Shown here: positions 11,736 to 23,700 of the stretch, piece after piece
How positions within the stretch are numbered: the first letter of the stretch is position 1
Layout: each line of letters begins with the position of its first letter
Origin: Phytophthora sp. 'mugwort'
Taxonomy: Eukaryota; Oomycota; Peronosporomycetes; Peronosporales; Peronosporaceae
Direction: 5' to 3'
DNA: 64,000 nucleotides
Assembly: GCA_033558025.1 (NCBI GenBank)
Contig: JAUCEF010000018.1
Coordinates: forward strand, 3,410,001 to 3,474,000
Translations under genes and position numbers: made by a program
The notes under the pieces: generated by a model
What the model was told of the DNA's origin: nothing
The model's input: the letters and a program-made list of their open reading frames with translations, nothing else
Databases searched by the model: none

Positions 11736-12134
11736 CTTCTTTGCCTCCTTTTGCGTTCGTTGCCTTCTACCGCGCTTTCACGACTCGCTGGCCTCTCAGA
11801 CGCGTGCTAGAACATGCGGACGCGCTGTCACGATGTATCATGCTTTCCGCATGAATAACACCACCTACATAGTGCTCTTTTCAGTCAGGCTCGGTTCAAG
11901 TCTGGCGGCCGACTTTAAGCCGCTCGGTTCGACGCAATACACGTCGAAACGGTCATCTGCGTGATAGCAACGTCACAACGGGATCACATGAAGCCAACCT
12001 GGATATGGAACAACAGCAATGCACGCAACGAGTACGCGGCGTCGAAGCAAGAGGTTCGACACGAATGCCTCAAACGTAGCTTCGACGGGCGATCTCGCAG
12101 ATTCAGTTGTTGCTGAGATGCCGTGTGGCGTGCC

Positions 12135-13767
12135 AGGTAGCCGTGCACTTCCCCAGATATGCCCCACAATCGGGGCGTCACGAATTGCCACTGCTGGGCG
12201 AGCGTGCTCAACAAACGGGTAACATTCGCCCGCAGAAGAAGATTGACTGCCCAAAGATGTGCGAAGACAAGGCTGGGCGAGTCGTCCGCCGTGACATTTT
12301 GTCACGTCCAAGCGCAATTGCGCACAGAGAGTCGCACGAGCCGACGCCCAATATGAAAGGCAAGAGAAAGGGCAAAGCACCAGCTCGTCGCGAGATATCA
12401 CTGGAAGAGTGTCTGCAGTCCAAGGTGGCTGCAGATGCATGCGAGGAGGTGCAAGATACACCAGCGAGTCCTGTAGGTTTCGCGAGCCCGCCGCCCAGCA
12501 ACGTGCAGTTCTCGCTGACGCCGGGAAAGGACACTTCGCTGCTCGACGAAGACGAGCCGATGGATTTGGTGTTCAACGCCGCCGATGTTGACGGCGAGCA
12601 GACAGCTGCGGCGACGAATAGCAGTCCGACTGCGACGTCGACATGGATGCGGCGCCACAGGGAGACAACAACCATGAGATTGCTGAGACGATCGAGCAGT
12701 TCGTCGGCATGATTAAAGAGCTCGAGGACAAGGCGCGTAGACTGTATCCGTTTCTGTTGGATAGTCAACATTGCCTAACCACGGATTCTTGGGTCCTTGA
12801 CTCAGGGTGCGGACACGGCTTAACTAGCGAACCGTCACGCTTTGTGGAGAAGCACTCCAATACACAGTACATCTTTACTGTGCAGAACCGCACCCGATGA
12901 ACCGTTTGAGAAACAAAACACCGTCTGAGATGGTGAATGAGACATGAGTGAACTTCCAGTCTGGGGAGCAGTGTGCTTTGCGGACATCCCGGCTGTACTC
13001 CGAAAGGACAAGAAACTGTCCACCCGAGCTCTAAAGTGCCGGTTTCTCGGGATTTCGGAAAAGACAAAGGATTACCGCTTGTGGGATGTCTATAACAAAA
13101 ACACATGGAATCGAGAGATGTGCTCTTCGACACAACCAATATAGCCTTAATGGTGCACCGATCATTCGGCAAGTCCGAGTCTGCTCTCCCTTTTGAATCT
13201 GCCGCGCGGGAGACACCCGCAGCAGTCAGCTACTGAGAGTACCGGAGCAATGGGAGGAGATACAGCACCTATTATTGAGAGCCCGGGAGCAGTGGGAGCT
13301 TATAACAGCGACGTGCAGGACTAGTGGAAACGCTCAGTCGGGAACAACGCCACACCGCGAGGCTAAGAGACCTAAAAGGTACCAGGCCTAGCAGTGCTTC
13401 CAGGCGATTTCGGAAAAGGACGTCGCACACGATATCCTAGCACACAAAGTGCCTGCACCACGATGAATCAAAGAAGCTTTGAGCGGCCCTCATAGTGAGC
13501 AGCGGAAACAGGCTCTTGAGCTCGAATACGATCCCTTGATAAAGATCGGGACGTGGCAACTCGTACCGCTACCACACGGGCGAAAGGCTTTGCCGTGTCA
13601 TTGGATCGTGAAATATAACGCCGACGGGAGTGTGGAGCGGTTCAAAGCACGACTGGTTGCATAAGTAAACCACCAGGTATTTGGGTAGACTGTGACGAAG
13701 AATACGCGCCGGTATGCTGGGGTTCTATAATTTGAGCTCCATTAGTACTTGCTATCTTCTTAAAGTG
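12135..13767 (+). pseudogene. Decayed Ty1/Copia gag-pol fragment at the array edge
   Basis: Pieces of a Copia polyprotein appear in order across several frames. They are a basic gag-like tail (12350-12700), a protease segment with WVLDSGCGHGLT (12787-12822), and an integrase C-terminal piece with CRFLGISEKTKDYRLWD (13036-13086). A reverse-transcriptase start follows with [20 protein letters not shown] (13602-13661), then a VFGVDCDEEYAPV block to about 13715. Frameshifts and stops separate them, the integrase core and the rest of RT are missing, and no LTR is visible. Identification rests on recognised Copia motifs. The left boundary coincides with the break in the tRNA array. Confidence 0.75.
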
Positions 13768-13866
13768 GTGTTGGGGGCAAAGCCTCCGCAGCCCTCCTTT
13801 CTAGTCTGTAGCGGGCAGACAGGCGCCTCTGCCTAGTGCCCTATCAGCTAGGCCGCTTTGCCACTT
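13768..13866 (-). repeat. tRNA-like (SINE-like) segment
   Basis: On the minus strand the segment begins GTGGCAAAGCGGCCTAGC and continues with an A-box-like TAGCTGATAGGG. No matching B box, cloverleaf or A-tail is visible. It may be a fragment of a tRNA-derived SINE. This is weak and based only on resemblance. Confidence 0.2.
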
Positions 13867-14366
13867 AACGGTGATCGTAGCGATCTTTCCCCATTTGCGT
13901 CAAACTCGGCAACAAGCGCACGGTCGAGTTCGTCGATCGCCGGGTTGACGAACTTCTTGCAGTTGTACATATCCTTGGACAGGTCTCGGTACTTGTTTCA
14001 TCTTCATTGCGGAGTGTTTTGTAGACAGCAGTCACTGATGGTAACCGTAGTAATTCAAACCCTCGAGTCGGCCATTCTCTCAACGCTTGAACGTCGCGAA
14101 CGGAGCCTTGATTGCGAGCCATACCACACAGCATGACTTTCTCGCCGAAAATGACTCGGACGTAGTGTTTATTGGGGTTGTTCTTGGACTTGGGTTTGGC
14201 TAATCGAGCCGTCTTGCTCAAAACCCCACAAACACCACGATTCCGCATGCAGTGATGGCTTCAAGCGCTGATACGTCTCAACGTTCGCACGAACGTGCTC
14301 CTCCATTTGTACAGCTTGGACGACCAGCAGTACCTTCTCACAGAGCTGTAGGTCTTTCATGACCAA
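13867..14366 (-). pseudogene. Fragment resembling a pogo/CENP-B-type transposase DNA-binding region
   Basis: Two overlapping minus-strand frames encode unnamed protein. One (14248 down to 13865) contains a helix-turn-helix-like stretch (ELLRLPSVTAVYKTLRNED). In another frame a segment FVNPAIDELDRALVAEFD follows. Together they resemble the HTH plus linker of oomycete pogo-like transposases. No DDE domain follows. I am not certain of the family, and the piece at 14366-14169 is unrecognised. Confidence 0.35.
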
Positions 14367-14804
14367 GGTGTAAGCGCCGTATTATGCACCCGATTGTATT
14401 TTCCCTGCACGCGGCTATATGATCAAGCGTGTAGATAAATATTTTGCATCGAGAGTTTGCCGCCAAGATCATTTAAACATCGCATGTCAAGCGTCGGCTC
14501 TCAGCAGCAAAAAGTGGCAGTGCCTTACTGTAGAACGAAAGCTTCTTGCTTCCAACGAAGTGCGCAGCAAAAATCTTTTCTATGTTGCAATCACCCAAGT
14601 CCATGAACACAACTCTTCTTAATGAAGCCACTAGCCTTTAAACCCAACTTACCGCTTTCTTGGTTAGATTAAGAACAATTTCGCACCAAATAAAAATAAA
14701 TTGCGCCGAAATCTGATGCTGTGTACCACACAAACTGGGACACGTGCTTCTTCGAGGTAACAACACTTGCCCATAGTCAGTCGAGCTCAAGAGCGCCGAG
14801 TTCC
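14367..14804. other. Intergenic region upstream of the Rab gene
   Basis: I see no gene, repeat or convincing promoter motif here. It is AT-richer than its flanks. Confidence 0.5.
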
Positions 14805-15835
<1,031 letters not shown>

Positions 15836-16045
15836 TTTGCGTGTCTCCCGCCCTATCCTTCGTTGTCGTTTTGTCCCGATTGATCGCTGCGTCATAGCTA
15901 AGTAGGGTTCAACCCCGTGCAGCCAGCCGTCGGATGCGATAAGTTTATCATACACCCCTCTTTAATGCTAAAGTGTAGCCATCTGTCGTGCCACAAGCCA
16001 ATCATTTTGCTCGCCATTGGTGGCTGGCGCAGTCAAATACGAGCC

Positions 16046-17596
16046 ATGGCAGCGAAGCGTAAAGACATCGTTGATGTGGACTGCGGCGAGACGTGGGACG
16101 ACTGGGTGGACGACGGCTCGTCCTCCAGCTTCGACTGCGTGTTCTGCGCCAGCAAGTTCCCTGCGGAGGAGCCGCTGCACGCGCATCTGCAGGAGGCACA
16201 CGACTTCTCGCTGCACCACGAGATCTCTTCGCGCAAGCTGGACACATACGGCACCATCCAGCTCGTCAATTTTCTGCGCTGGAACACGCTGGATGGAGTG
16301 TCGGCCGAGCAGGTGAAACAGACACTGGCCACGGAGGGGAATGACGCCTTCCAGAAGGACGAGTTCCTCAAACCCGTGGTGGCCGACGACCCGCTGCTTT
16401 ACTGCCTCGACTGCGACAGCGACGATGAGGACGAGGGCACTGTCGACGAGGAGCACAAGAGCGAGAAGGCGGTGGAATCCCCTGCTACTGCTGAAGACGA
16501 CCTCGCAAACCTGATAGCCAAGCTGCGGCTGGAAAACCAAGAGCTCAAGCAGCAGATGACCAAGTACTCTAAGTTTGTCCGCGACTTTGTGGTGGATGGA
16601 GAGAGCGCCGCGCCCGTGGAGGACGCTGCTGACAATGACACGTACTACTTTGACTCCTATTCGCAGGTAGGTATCCACCGCGAGATGATCACAGACAGGA
16701 TTCGCACTGATGGCTACCGCAACGCCATCATTAACAACCCGGAGGTGTTCAAGGGCAAGGTAGTACTCGATGTTGGCTGTGGCACCGGCATTCTGAGTAT
16801 GTTTGCGGCCCAGGCTGGCGCTGCTAAGGTGATTGGTATCGACCGCAGTGAGATGGGAGACGTAGCTCGCGAGATTGTGGCCGCCAACGGATTCAGCGAC
16901 GTCATCACCATTCTTCGCGGCAAGGTGGAAGAGATGGAGCTGCCTGTTGACAAGGTGGATATCATTGTCTCGGAGTGGATGGGCTACTGCCTTCTGTACG
17001 AATCCATGCTGGACACGGTGCTATTCGCACGTGACAAGTGGCTAGCTCCGGGTGGCCATCTTTTCCCAGACAAGTGCTCAATGTTCATCCAGGGCATGGA
17101 GGATTCGACGAACCGCTTTGACTTTTGGAATGATGTCTACGGCTTTAACATGAAGCCTATTCAGTCCAAGATTTCCATTCGCGATGCCTTCGTGGAAGAT
17201 GTTCAGCCGAACGATATCATCTCGACCCGCGAGTTGCTCCAGAAGATTAACATCGACCACATCACATACGATGAGCTGGACTTCCACTCCGACTTCACCC
17301 TGTCGATCACGAGAGACGCGACCATGCACGGCTTCGTGTCCAGCTTTGACATTGGCTTTGAGCGTGATTGCCCGCATCCCGAGTACTTCACCACGGGAGC
17401 CGAGGGCATGCCGACGCACTGGCACCAGGTCTTCTTTCACATCCCGAAGCCTTTCACAGTCAAAACGGGAGATGTTGTTGATGGCAAGTGGTGGGTGCGG
17501 CGGAATGCCGAGAACCCGCGTTTCCTCGACGTTGAGATTCAGTGGAAGGAGGGGACCGAGGGAGAGTTCCTCGTCCAGCGTTACCGCATTCACTAG
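16046..17596 (+). CDS. PRMT3: Protein arginine N-methyltransferase 3 (PRMT3-like)
   Basis: A type I arginine methyltransferase transfers methyl groups from S-adenosylmethionine to arginines; PRMT3 is cytosolic and known for ribosomal protein S2. The single exon encodes 516 residues. A C2H2 zinc finger sits near the N terminus (C31, C34, H47, H52), which is the mark of PRMT3 among PRMTs. An acidic linker follows. The methyltransferase fold has motif I VLDVGCGTG (about 240-248), the double-E loop SEWMGYCLLYE (E310, E319), and the THW loop (457-459). The start at 16046 (GAGCCATGG) is chosen over the in-frame ATG at 15917 because the family begins shortly before the acidic and zinc-finger region. 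It lies 210 bp after the Rab gene on the same strand and converges with the RAB3GAP2-like gene, 149 bp away. Confidence 0.95.
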   Translation: MAAKRKDIVDVDCGETWDDWVDDGSSSSFDCVFCASKFPAEEPLHAHLQEAHDFSLHHEISSRKLDTYGTIQLVNFLRWNTLDGVSAEQVKQTLATEGNDAFQKDEFLKPVVADDPLLYCLDCDSDDEDEGTVDEEHKSEKAVESPATAEDDLANLIAKLRLENQELKQQMTKYSKFVRDFVVDGESAAPVEDAADNDTYYFDSYSQVGIHREMITDRIRTDGYRNAIINNPEVFKGKVVLDVGCGTGILSMFAAQAGAAKVIGIDRSEMGDVAREIVAANGFSDVITILRGKVEEMELPVDKVDIIVSEWMGYCLLYESMLDTVLFARDKWLAPGGHLFPDKCSMFIQGMEDSTNRFDFWNDVYGFNMKPIQSKISIRDAFVEDVQPNDIISTRELLQKINIDHITYDELDFHSDFTLSITRDATMHGFVSSFDIGFERDCPHPEYFTTGAEGMPTHWHQVFFHIPKPFTVKTGDVVDGKWWVRRNAENPRFLDVEIQWKEGTEGEFLVQRYRIH

Positions 17597-17745
17597 AGCT
17601 ATTAGCAATAGTAATGCCACAACATTTGCTTTGAATTTCTTTCACGCTAAGACACAACATCCTGTAACTCACAACGTGTGAGATTGTTTCGGCTTTCAGT
17701 ATACAGCCGTAGCTCAATAATTTTGTGTTGATGCTTCTGGTAGCT

Positions 17746-20700
17746 CTATGAATGTAGCTTCACCTGACTAATGACGTCCTTCACCAGTACGGACATGGCG
17801 GACACCTTCTCGAATTCCTTACCACTTGGTGGGATCATGGCCAAGCACTTGAGCAGCAAGTAGTGGGTAGAAGTAAGCGATGGCGTAAGGTCGAGCTTTT
17901 CAACAAGAGGATCTGCCACAAGAGGTGGCTGGGTATCGCTTATCACCCAAGAGAAAACGTCTGCGGGCAGCATACTCATAACCACAACGTACTGCGCCTC
18001 AATCTTCATTCGCCGCAGAATAAGCGACAGCCGCGCTCGCGCAATAGCCCCCAGCTTGAGCACCAGCCGTTCTGCCTTCTGCATTTTTTCAATGGCTAAA
18101 TCGGCTCGCTCGTCCCGCCCGGACTGATACAAGAACAGCACGTACTCTTCACGGATCACCTCCATTGGGAGTCCAAATGCCTCCGCAAGTGCAAACCCTA
18201 ACGTTTCATCATGTCGAAGAAGTTCCTTCAGAAACCTGGTACGATCTTGGCTGATAGATTTCGTCTCTTCTTCGCTCAGCTGAGCGAACGGTTGAGTCAT
18301 CAGGAAACTGTCCGGTCGGCACAAGTGCCGACCATTATTCGAGAAAAGCTTCACGACAGAGATCGGTGTCACTGCCGTCGCAGCAAACGAATCGAGCAGC
18401 ATAATCAAACTAATGTGATCTCCGATCTGAGCAACCGAGACCATACCACACTTGAAATTCTGTAACGCATGCATGAGTGCGGACATATCTTGCGAAGGGG
18501 GCCACCGTTGTCGGAACAGCAAATGAAGGTCCTTCACTCGGCAGCGCCATTTAACAGACTGAGTCAAGCTTTCCATTTTCAATGCAGCGATGCGAGCCAC
18601 ACTTTCGTCGTCATCGTCGTCATCAGATTCGGGATCTGCATCACTTGTTTCATCGTCATAATCGCTGTCAACTTCACACTGATCATCCGCTGTCGACACA
18701 ACTCGGACCGCTGAGACCGCCTTCACTGACGTCAACAACGTGACAAGCAGATTCCGAATTATGCCGAAGAAGCGGCGAGCGACTTGCGGCTGAAGACCAC
18801 GTTGCGGTTTCCTACCCGCTGCGCTTTCCTCCCAAAACGTGATAAGTGTCACTACGTGCACACGAATGTATCGCTCCCAAATATACGCCGCCATGGCCGC
18901 CTTTACTTGGAGTGCCTCCACACAATCAAGCTCCAGCAACGCATCTTCCAGCTGTCGCATATCCGATCGCTCAGCATTCCAAGCCGCGCAAAGAATCCCT
19001 ACTCGAAAGCAGCACAATGCATCTTTGTCCGAGAATTGTGGATACGCGCGCAGTACAGCCGCCCAATCCTTCATTTGTGCAGCCTTTCGACAGTTCTCCA
19101 TCGTCGCAACCCAACCATCTTTGCCGTCATCACCCACACTGACCACGACACGGTCTTCGGGTAGTTGAACCGCGGCATCCTCTTCGCCAGCCTCGTGGCC
19201 ATCATTAATCTGCATGACAGCAATGCTTCGCAGAATGTCATCCACATGTTCCACAGCGTCAACAGATAAATGACCGACTTTTCCCAGTCGCAGAGATAAG
19301 TGCATCGTTTTCGCAATGCAGTCCTGTAGAATGACCCAGCGCGCCCCACTTCCAGCACTGCTAAACTTCCCGAAGGTGTCTTCTTCAGCATGCGTTGCCG
19401 ATTGCCGCTCACCCCACCCGCAATGCTCACTCAACACAAAGGCATGGAAAAGTTTTGGTGTCTTCCAGCATGACTTGAATATTTCCATTAGTGAGTGGGG
19501 GCAATCACGCAAGCGGCGGAGATAAGTTTCTGTCGACACAAATGGCGTCTTAGCGTTATCTTCCCCCTCTTCTTGAATTGCTGATTCCACATCTGAGATG
19601 ACGAAATGCGGCTGCAACCAACGCTGGAGGGACGACGACATGGAAGGTGGAGGCAGAGCGAGTACTGCGCCGGTAGGTAGTGAAAAGTACCACTCAATAA
19701 ATATTTTTGTAAGAGTCTCTTCCGTCAAGAAGATGGCTGAATGAAGTTGTTGAAGCTCCTATACAAGTATAAAGAGAGCATGTCAGAAAACGAGATATAG
19801 AGCGACCCAAAGGACTCTCAATAAGAATAATCACCCGTACCTGAACCGCGAAGACACTCGAGAGCACCGGAGCGAGAATAAATGTAAAGAGGCAATCTCT
19901 TTGAGCAACAGTCGGAAACTTGCGGAAAATCGGAGTATTCAGCGCGCGGAATACGTCACGCAGAAAATCTTCCTTGGTTTCAGCTACTTCAAATAGGGAT
20001 AAAATATCGCGTCGCCGAGGTAAGTCAGGATTATTAAATGGCATCGAGAAAAACTCCATGAACTCCCATGCCGTGAGCTGGCTGGCGTTATCAATCGTTC
20101 GACGCGTCCGGCAACAGGATTCATCATCAAGCGCGATACCTGCCCGACGAGACAGCTCTAGCCAGGGGAGAACACGAGGGAGTGGACCTGATTCCTGCTC
20201 TTTTGCGGTCGATCGCGAAGAAATGTCTCTCGTGGAGGTCTGCATTATCGACATAAGCGCACGTTTGCCTCGTTCAAATTCCTGCACGCAGCTGAAAATG
20301 TTAGCAATTCCGCGAAATTTCATAGACGGACAGCAAGGCACACTTACGGCTTGAAATCCGATAAACGTAGACACGATGCGGTGCTGCCAAAAAAGCTTCC
20401 ATTGCAATGACAATTCCGTTCCAGTAGGTGTCCTTGAAGACATCCCGTTTTTCAACACCTGCAAATACACGAGTTAGACACTTGGTACGTTATTTTTTTT
20501 AATTGAATTACAGTACATGCAGACTTACCAGCTGTAATTTCTCCAGTGCCTTAAGTAAAAAGCTTGCATTTAGCAAGACCATATCAGGATTGAGTAAGAC
20601 ATCGAGCAGCGTCTGAATCGTTGTTGACGAAGAAAGACTACCGATGTCTTCTAGCAATGGCTCCAGCGAATCTTGCCCTAGTATATGAGTCGCGTCGAGA

Positions 20701-22250
20701 CGTTTTTTCTTCACGAACGCTTGGAGGCCACCAATCACTTGGTGAAGAAGAAAATTCTCTTCTTGAAGCTTATTCTGCGTGAAATACTTCATCAAAGTCG
20801 ACGCGTTGGCCAATCCGTGCTTCAGCTCAATCAGTTCAGAGACATTGCCGGTTGCTTTAGACAAGACGATGCACTTTGTCCATCTAGTAACGGGATCAAA
20901 TTGCGTGAAAAGTTTAGCGCTGCTGCCCACCGCAAAACTGAAAACCCGCGGGCCGTATCGTGCACGCCATACTTCTACGATACCACGCTGGGCAGAGTAA
21001 ATAACCAAATATAGTCCTGGGGGCCGACGGGCCCCTTCTGATCCTTGCATCCAGCCACATTGCGCATTCCGGTAACCCTTCCACATCCGAATCACGAGCA
21101 TTCGCGAGGTATCGACCAGCAGAATCCGACCAAGCGTGTCCGAAACAGCTGCTAACCTGCCTGTCGGACTCAAAACGAGTACTCTGCAGCGCCGGCGTTC
21201 ATCTTCCCAAATCGATCGAGTAGTGCCTACCGGGGCCGGCACATGCTCCGCTGCCGCATCAATCGCACCCACACCGAGCTGAGTGTATCCGGCATATCCT
21301 TCTCCTTGCCCCCCTTCCGCAGCAGGTCCGCCTGCGCCTCGCCCCCACCCCCAGCTGGTCGCAAAGCTCCACACAGCTCCAGCAGCTCTTGATGCAATAG
21401 CCGTAGCAATATGCGCCAAGTGAATGATAGAATTTTGGTCGTTCCCCGCCTGATAAAACGCGAGAAATGGCGCTGACCCTGCGCTCACAATAGTATATAC
21501 TCCGAGCCGAGAATGCGACTGGAAGATGGTGGGTCTCACGGGTCCACACGGGATCGCAGCCACGATATCCTTCTGGTCCCGCAGTGAGTACTTCCTGAAC
21601 TTGCTGGCCTGCGCGGGCCCAAACATGGCCGAGTTGAGTTTGGACTGGATCTCTGAGATCTGAATTATAGCGACCGTCGAGTCCGCGTAGAGCATCCAGA
21701 ACTCGCCCTTCATGTCCTGCTCATTCGCCAGCAAAACGCTGGCTCGACGGGGCGCCATCATCGCGGCCGTGGTGCGGTTCACATCCAGTTTGTGCACCGC
21801 CGCGCCATGCAACTTCTGCTCAAAGAGGATCTTGCCCACGCGGTTAAAAATACGGACGACGCCCGACGTGTAGCCAGCGCAGAAAAGCTCGCGGTCGAGC
21901 CACTTAACGTCCGCGACCTGTTCGTCCTCCGCCAAGTGCACGCTGTCGGCATCCACGACGACGCGCAGGGCGGAGGCTGTTATATGACCATCACTTTCCA
22001 TGTCCTCTTGAACTCCCACGCTGTAAATCTGGCGCTCGAAGCCCAGTAACAGCGTCAGATCCTCGGCCACGTCCATGTGTACGCGCGGATCGTCGTAGAG
22101 TGACACGGGAGCACCCGGGTCCTCAGTGGAGCGCAGCAACGAGCTGTCGACGCGTAGTGCCACGACTAGTGCGTCGTCCGAGTTGCTCACGGCGTCTGCG
22201 GCCATGGACGGAGGCAGCTCCACGCCGGCGGGGACCGCCGATGATGCCAT
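17746..22250 (-). CDS. RAB3GAP2-like regulatory subunit (four exons)
   Basis: By family knowledge this is the non-catalytic subunit of the Rab3GAP complex, which acts on Rab3 and is an exchange factor for Rab18 at ER membranes. I assign exons 22250-20529, 20458-20348, 20281-19841 and 19758-17746. The introns are 66-82 bp, GT/AG and phase 0, giving about 1428 residues, close to the size of the animal protein. The N-terminal half shows the conserved beta-propeller block GRLAAVSDTLGRILLVDTSR followed by MWKGYRNAQCGW and YSAQRGIVEVWRARYGPR. The C-terminal half is mostly helical, with an acidic stretch (DSDYDDETSDADPESDDDDDD). The start at 22250 (MASSAVPAG) is preferred over 22418. The second intron's acceptor is placed at 20283-20282; an AG 9 bp earlier would shift the frame and hit a stop. 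Confidence 0.88.
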
Positions 22251-22508
22251 ACTGCGAGCTTTCTCTTCTTTGCACGGAATTTGAGAACACGACCAGGAGT
22301 GATGGTCTTCACTTGATATGGGCACAGTGTACCAAACTAGCTTCAACTGACCCTGCAGAGACCTCGCGCCCCATTTCGGATGGCAACAGGAGTCTACTAT
22401 CGACGGCGATGGATCCACGGAATGGCATAGAAATCTGGTGCTAGAATGCGGGTGACAGGAGCGCGGGCCTCGGTTGCCCGCACTTAGCCCTACTTCTCAA
22501 TCGTCAGG
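22251..22508. promoter_or_regulatory. Divergent promoter region between two host genes
   Basis: The 258 bp between the RAB3GAP2-like start (minus) and the membrane-protein start (plus) must hold both promoters. I see no TATA box and no clear oomycete initiator in it, so the call rests on gene arrangement only. Confidence 0.35.
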
Positions 22509-23570
22509 ATGTCACGTTGTGACTCAAGACAAAGTCGGGCTTTGCTGCTGCTAGTTGCAGCATTGTTGTGTCGACTAATGCAGGCAATAGATGTGAGAGA
22601 TTGTTACGGCGGCAGCGCCTTCCGAAGGCTCGGATCACTTGATGTTGATGGCAGCAGCAACAGTGATGATGCTACCGTGACGCCAGTCGAGAAGCAGCAG
22701 GAGCAAGACGACTTGACCATGCAGCCGTCGATTTCAGACGACAGCTCGGACAGCAGCTTCGCCAGCACCCCCATTGTTTTCATTGCCGTGGGGTTCATGA
22801 TCCTCTTGGGCCTCGTCTTCTTTCTCGTTGTGCTACGGCGCGGCAGGACCGACCCCGGACAGAGTGACGACGACGTCAATTACCCACCAGAAAACTCGCG
22901 CTTCTGCATGAAGCGTACGACGTTCGCCGTCCCCGACGCAAGGCGTAGTGGCCTCGAGGATGTTGGATCCAGCGGATCAGTCGTTCCTGTGCTGGGCGAT
23001 AACGCTAGTCATCACAAGATGCGTGAGGGCACTCAGCTGGAGCTGAAGCCCTCGTGGGCCGAGGCGAGCTCGGCAACGAGCTCGTACAGCGTTGCTCCTC
23101 TCAGCAGCCGTTATACAAGACCGGCGGCACCTATGCTTATCTACACGCCAGCCCGAGGGCGTGGACTGACAGACAGCCATGCTGCCAGTGACTACAGCCA
23201 CAACTCGAATACGGATGACTATTCTATCGGCATGCTGGAATCGCCAGTCTCAACGGAATACAGTTTCGACTCGGAGTGCAATGATGCCTTCTCGTCCACG
23301 CTCTGGGATGAAGTCGATTCGTACCGGAGTATGGATCATACGTTCCTATCCACGACGTCTTCAGACGTCTTCGACTCGAACCGTGTCCAGAACGGTTGTG
23401 CCTGGAAGCAGGTATATGGCCCCAACGATACGCCTCCGGGGCAGTCACGTTTGTCTACGGGTACTCTCTTCGTGCGAAACATTGATCCGATTGAGATGAG
23501 GCAGATGCGTATCGACACTCGCGCACACGGAACTCGTGGCAACCGAATGCGTTTTGACGTCGAGGTATGA
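22509..23570 (+). CDS. Predicted single-pass (type I) membrane protein, function unknown
   Basis: I do not recognise this 353-residue protein. It has a signal-peptide-like N terminus (hydrophobic ALLLLVAALLCRL at 11-23, possible cleavage after MQA at 24-26). A short, acidic, Ser- and Gln-rich luminal or extracellular part spans 27-87. One strong membrane segment (PIVFIAVGFMILLGLVFFLVVL, 88-109) is followed by the stop-transfer RRGR. A cytosolic tail of about 240 residues is rich in Ser, Tyr and Thr (for example YSFDSEC and SIGMLESP) and looks disordered. This layout suits a surface receptor-like or adaptor protein, but no catalytic domain is visible. It is divergent from the RAB3GAP2-like gene. 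Confidence 0.75.
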   Translation: MSRCDSRQSRALLLLVAALLCRLMQAIDVRDCYGGSAFRRLGSLDVDGSSNSDDATVTPVEKQQEQDDLTMQPSISDDSSDSSFASTPIVFIAVGFMILLGLVFFLVVLRRGRTDPGQSDDDVNYPPENSRFCMKRTTFAVPDARRSGLEDVGSSGSVVPVLGDNASHHKMREGTQLELKPSWAEASSATSSYSVAPLSSRYTRPAAPMLIYTPARGRGLTDSHAASDYSHNSNTDDYSIGMLESPVSTEYSFDSECNDAFSSTLWDEVDSYRSMDHTFLSTTSSDVFDSNRVQNGCAWKQVYGPNDTPPGQSRLSTGTLFVRNIDPIEMRQMRIDTRAHGTRGNRMRFDVEV

Positions 23571-23700
23571 GTTTTATTCATGTCTATATGTCCAAGAGGG
23601 GGGCTCACAGGGAAGTCCTCAGCTCTTATTTATCCAGTCACATGATAATTGTCTATGGAAACACAGTTTGAACACCACTTTATTCCTCTTTGAAATGGCT

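Larger units (their letters stand above)
1..12134 (+). repeat. Tandem array of ~707-bp units, each with a tRNA-Met gene
   Basis: Seventeen head-to-tail units start at 7, 714, 1421, 2128, 2835, 3542, 4249, 4956, 5662, 6369, 7076, 7783, 8489, 9194, 9901, 10607 and 11313, counted from the shared ATGCACGCAACG. An 18th unit at 12019 is cut after about 115 bp. Unit length is 707 bp except where 1- or 2-bp deletions occur (units 8, 12, 13, 15, 16 and 17). Units differ by only a few substitutions. Each has the same layout: a GTCGAA/TTCGAC dyad, a G-rich stretch, the tRNA, a TTTT run 14 nt after it, and a B-box-like GGTTCAAGTCT downstream. The window opens inside the array, so its left end is unknown. 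The 102-, 123- and 143-codon ORFs inside each unit overlap the tRNA and show no protein features, so I do not call them genes. Confidence 0.97.

Noticed and set aside
7..12018. Repeated 123-, 102- and 143-codon ORFs in every array unit
   Set aside because: They overlap the tRNA on either strand, lack protein features, and the 1-bp deletions break them without consequence. Their repetition follows from the DNA repeat.
1..12134. CRISPR-like or rDNA interpretation of the tandem array
   Set aside because: Units are 707 bp with no short spacers, and contain no rRNA sequence I can recognise.
12208..12771. 187-codon minus ORF over the Copia fragment at the array edge
   Set aside because: Low-complexity Ser-rich translation antisense to gag-like sequence, with no domain.
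16002..16678. Long minus-strand ORFs opposite PRMT3
   Set aside because: Shadow frames of a well-supported conserved gene with GC-rich codon use.
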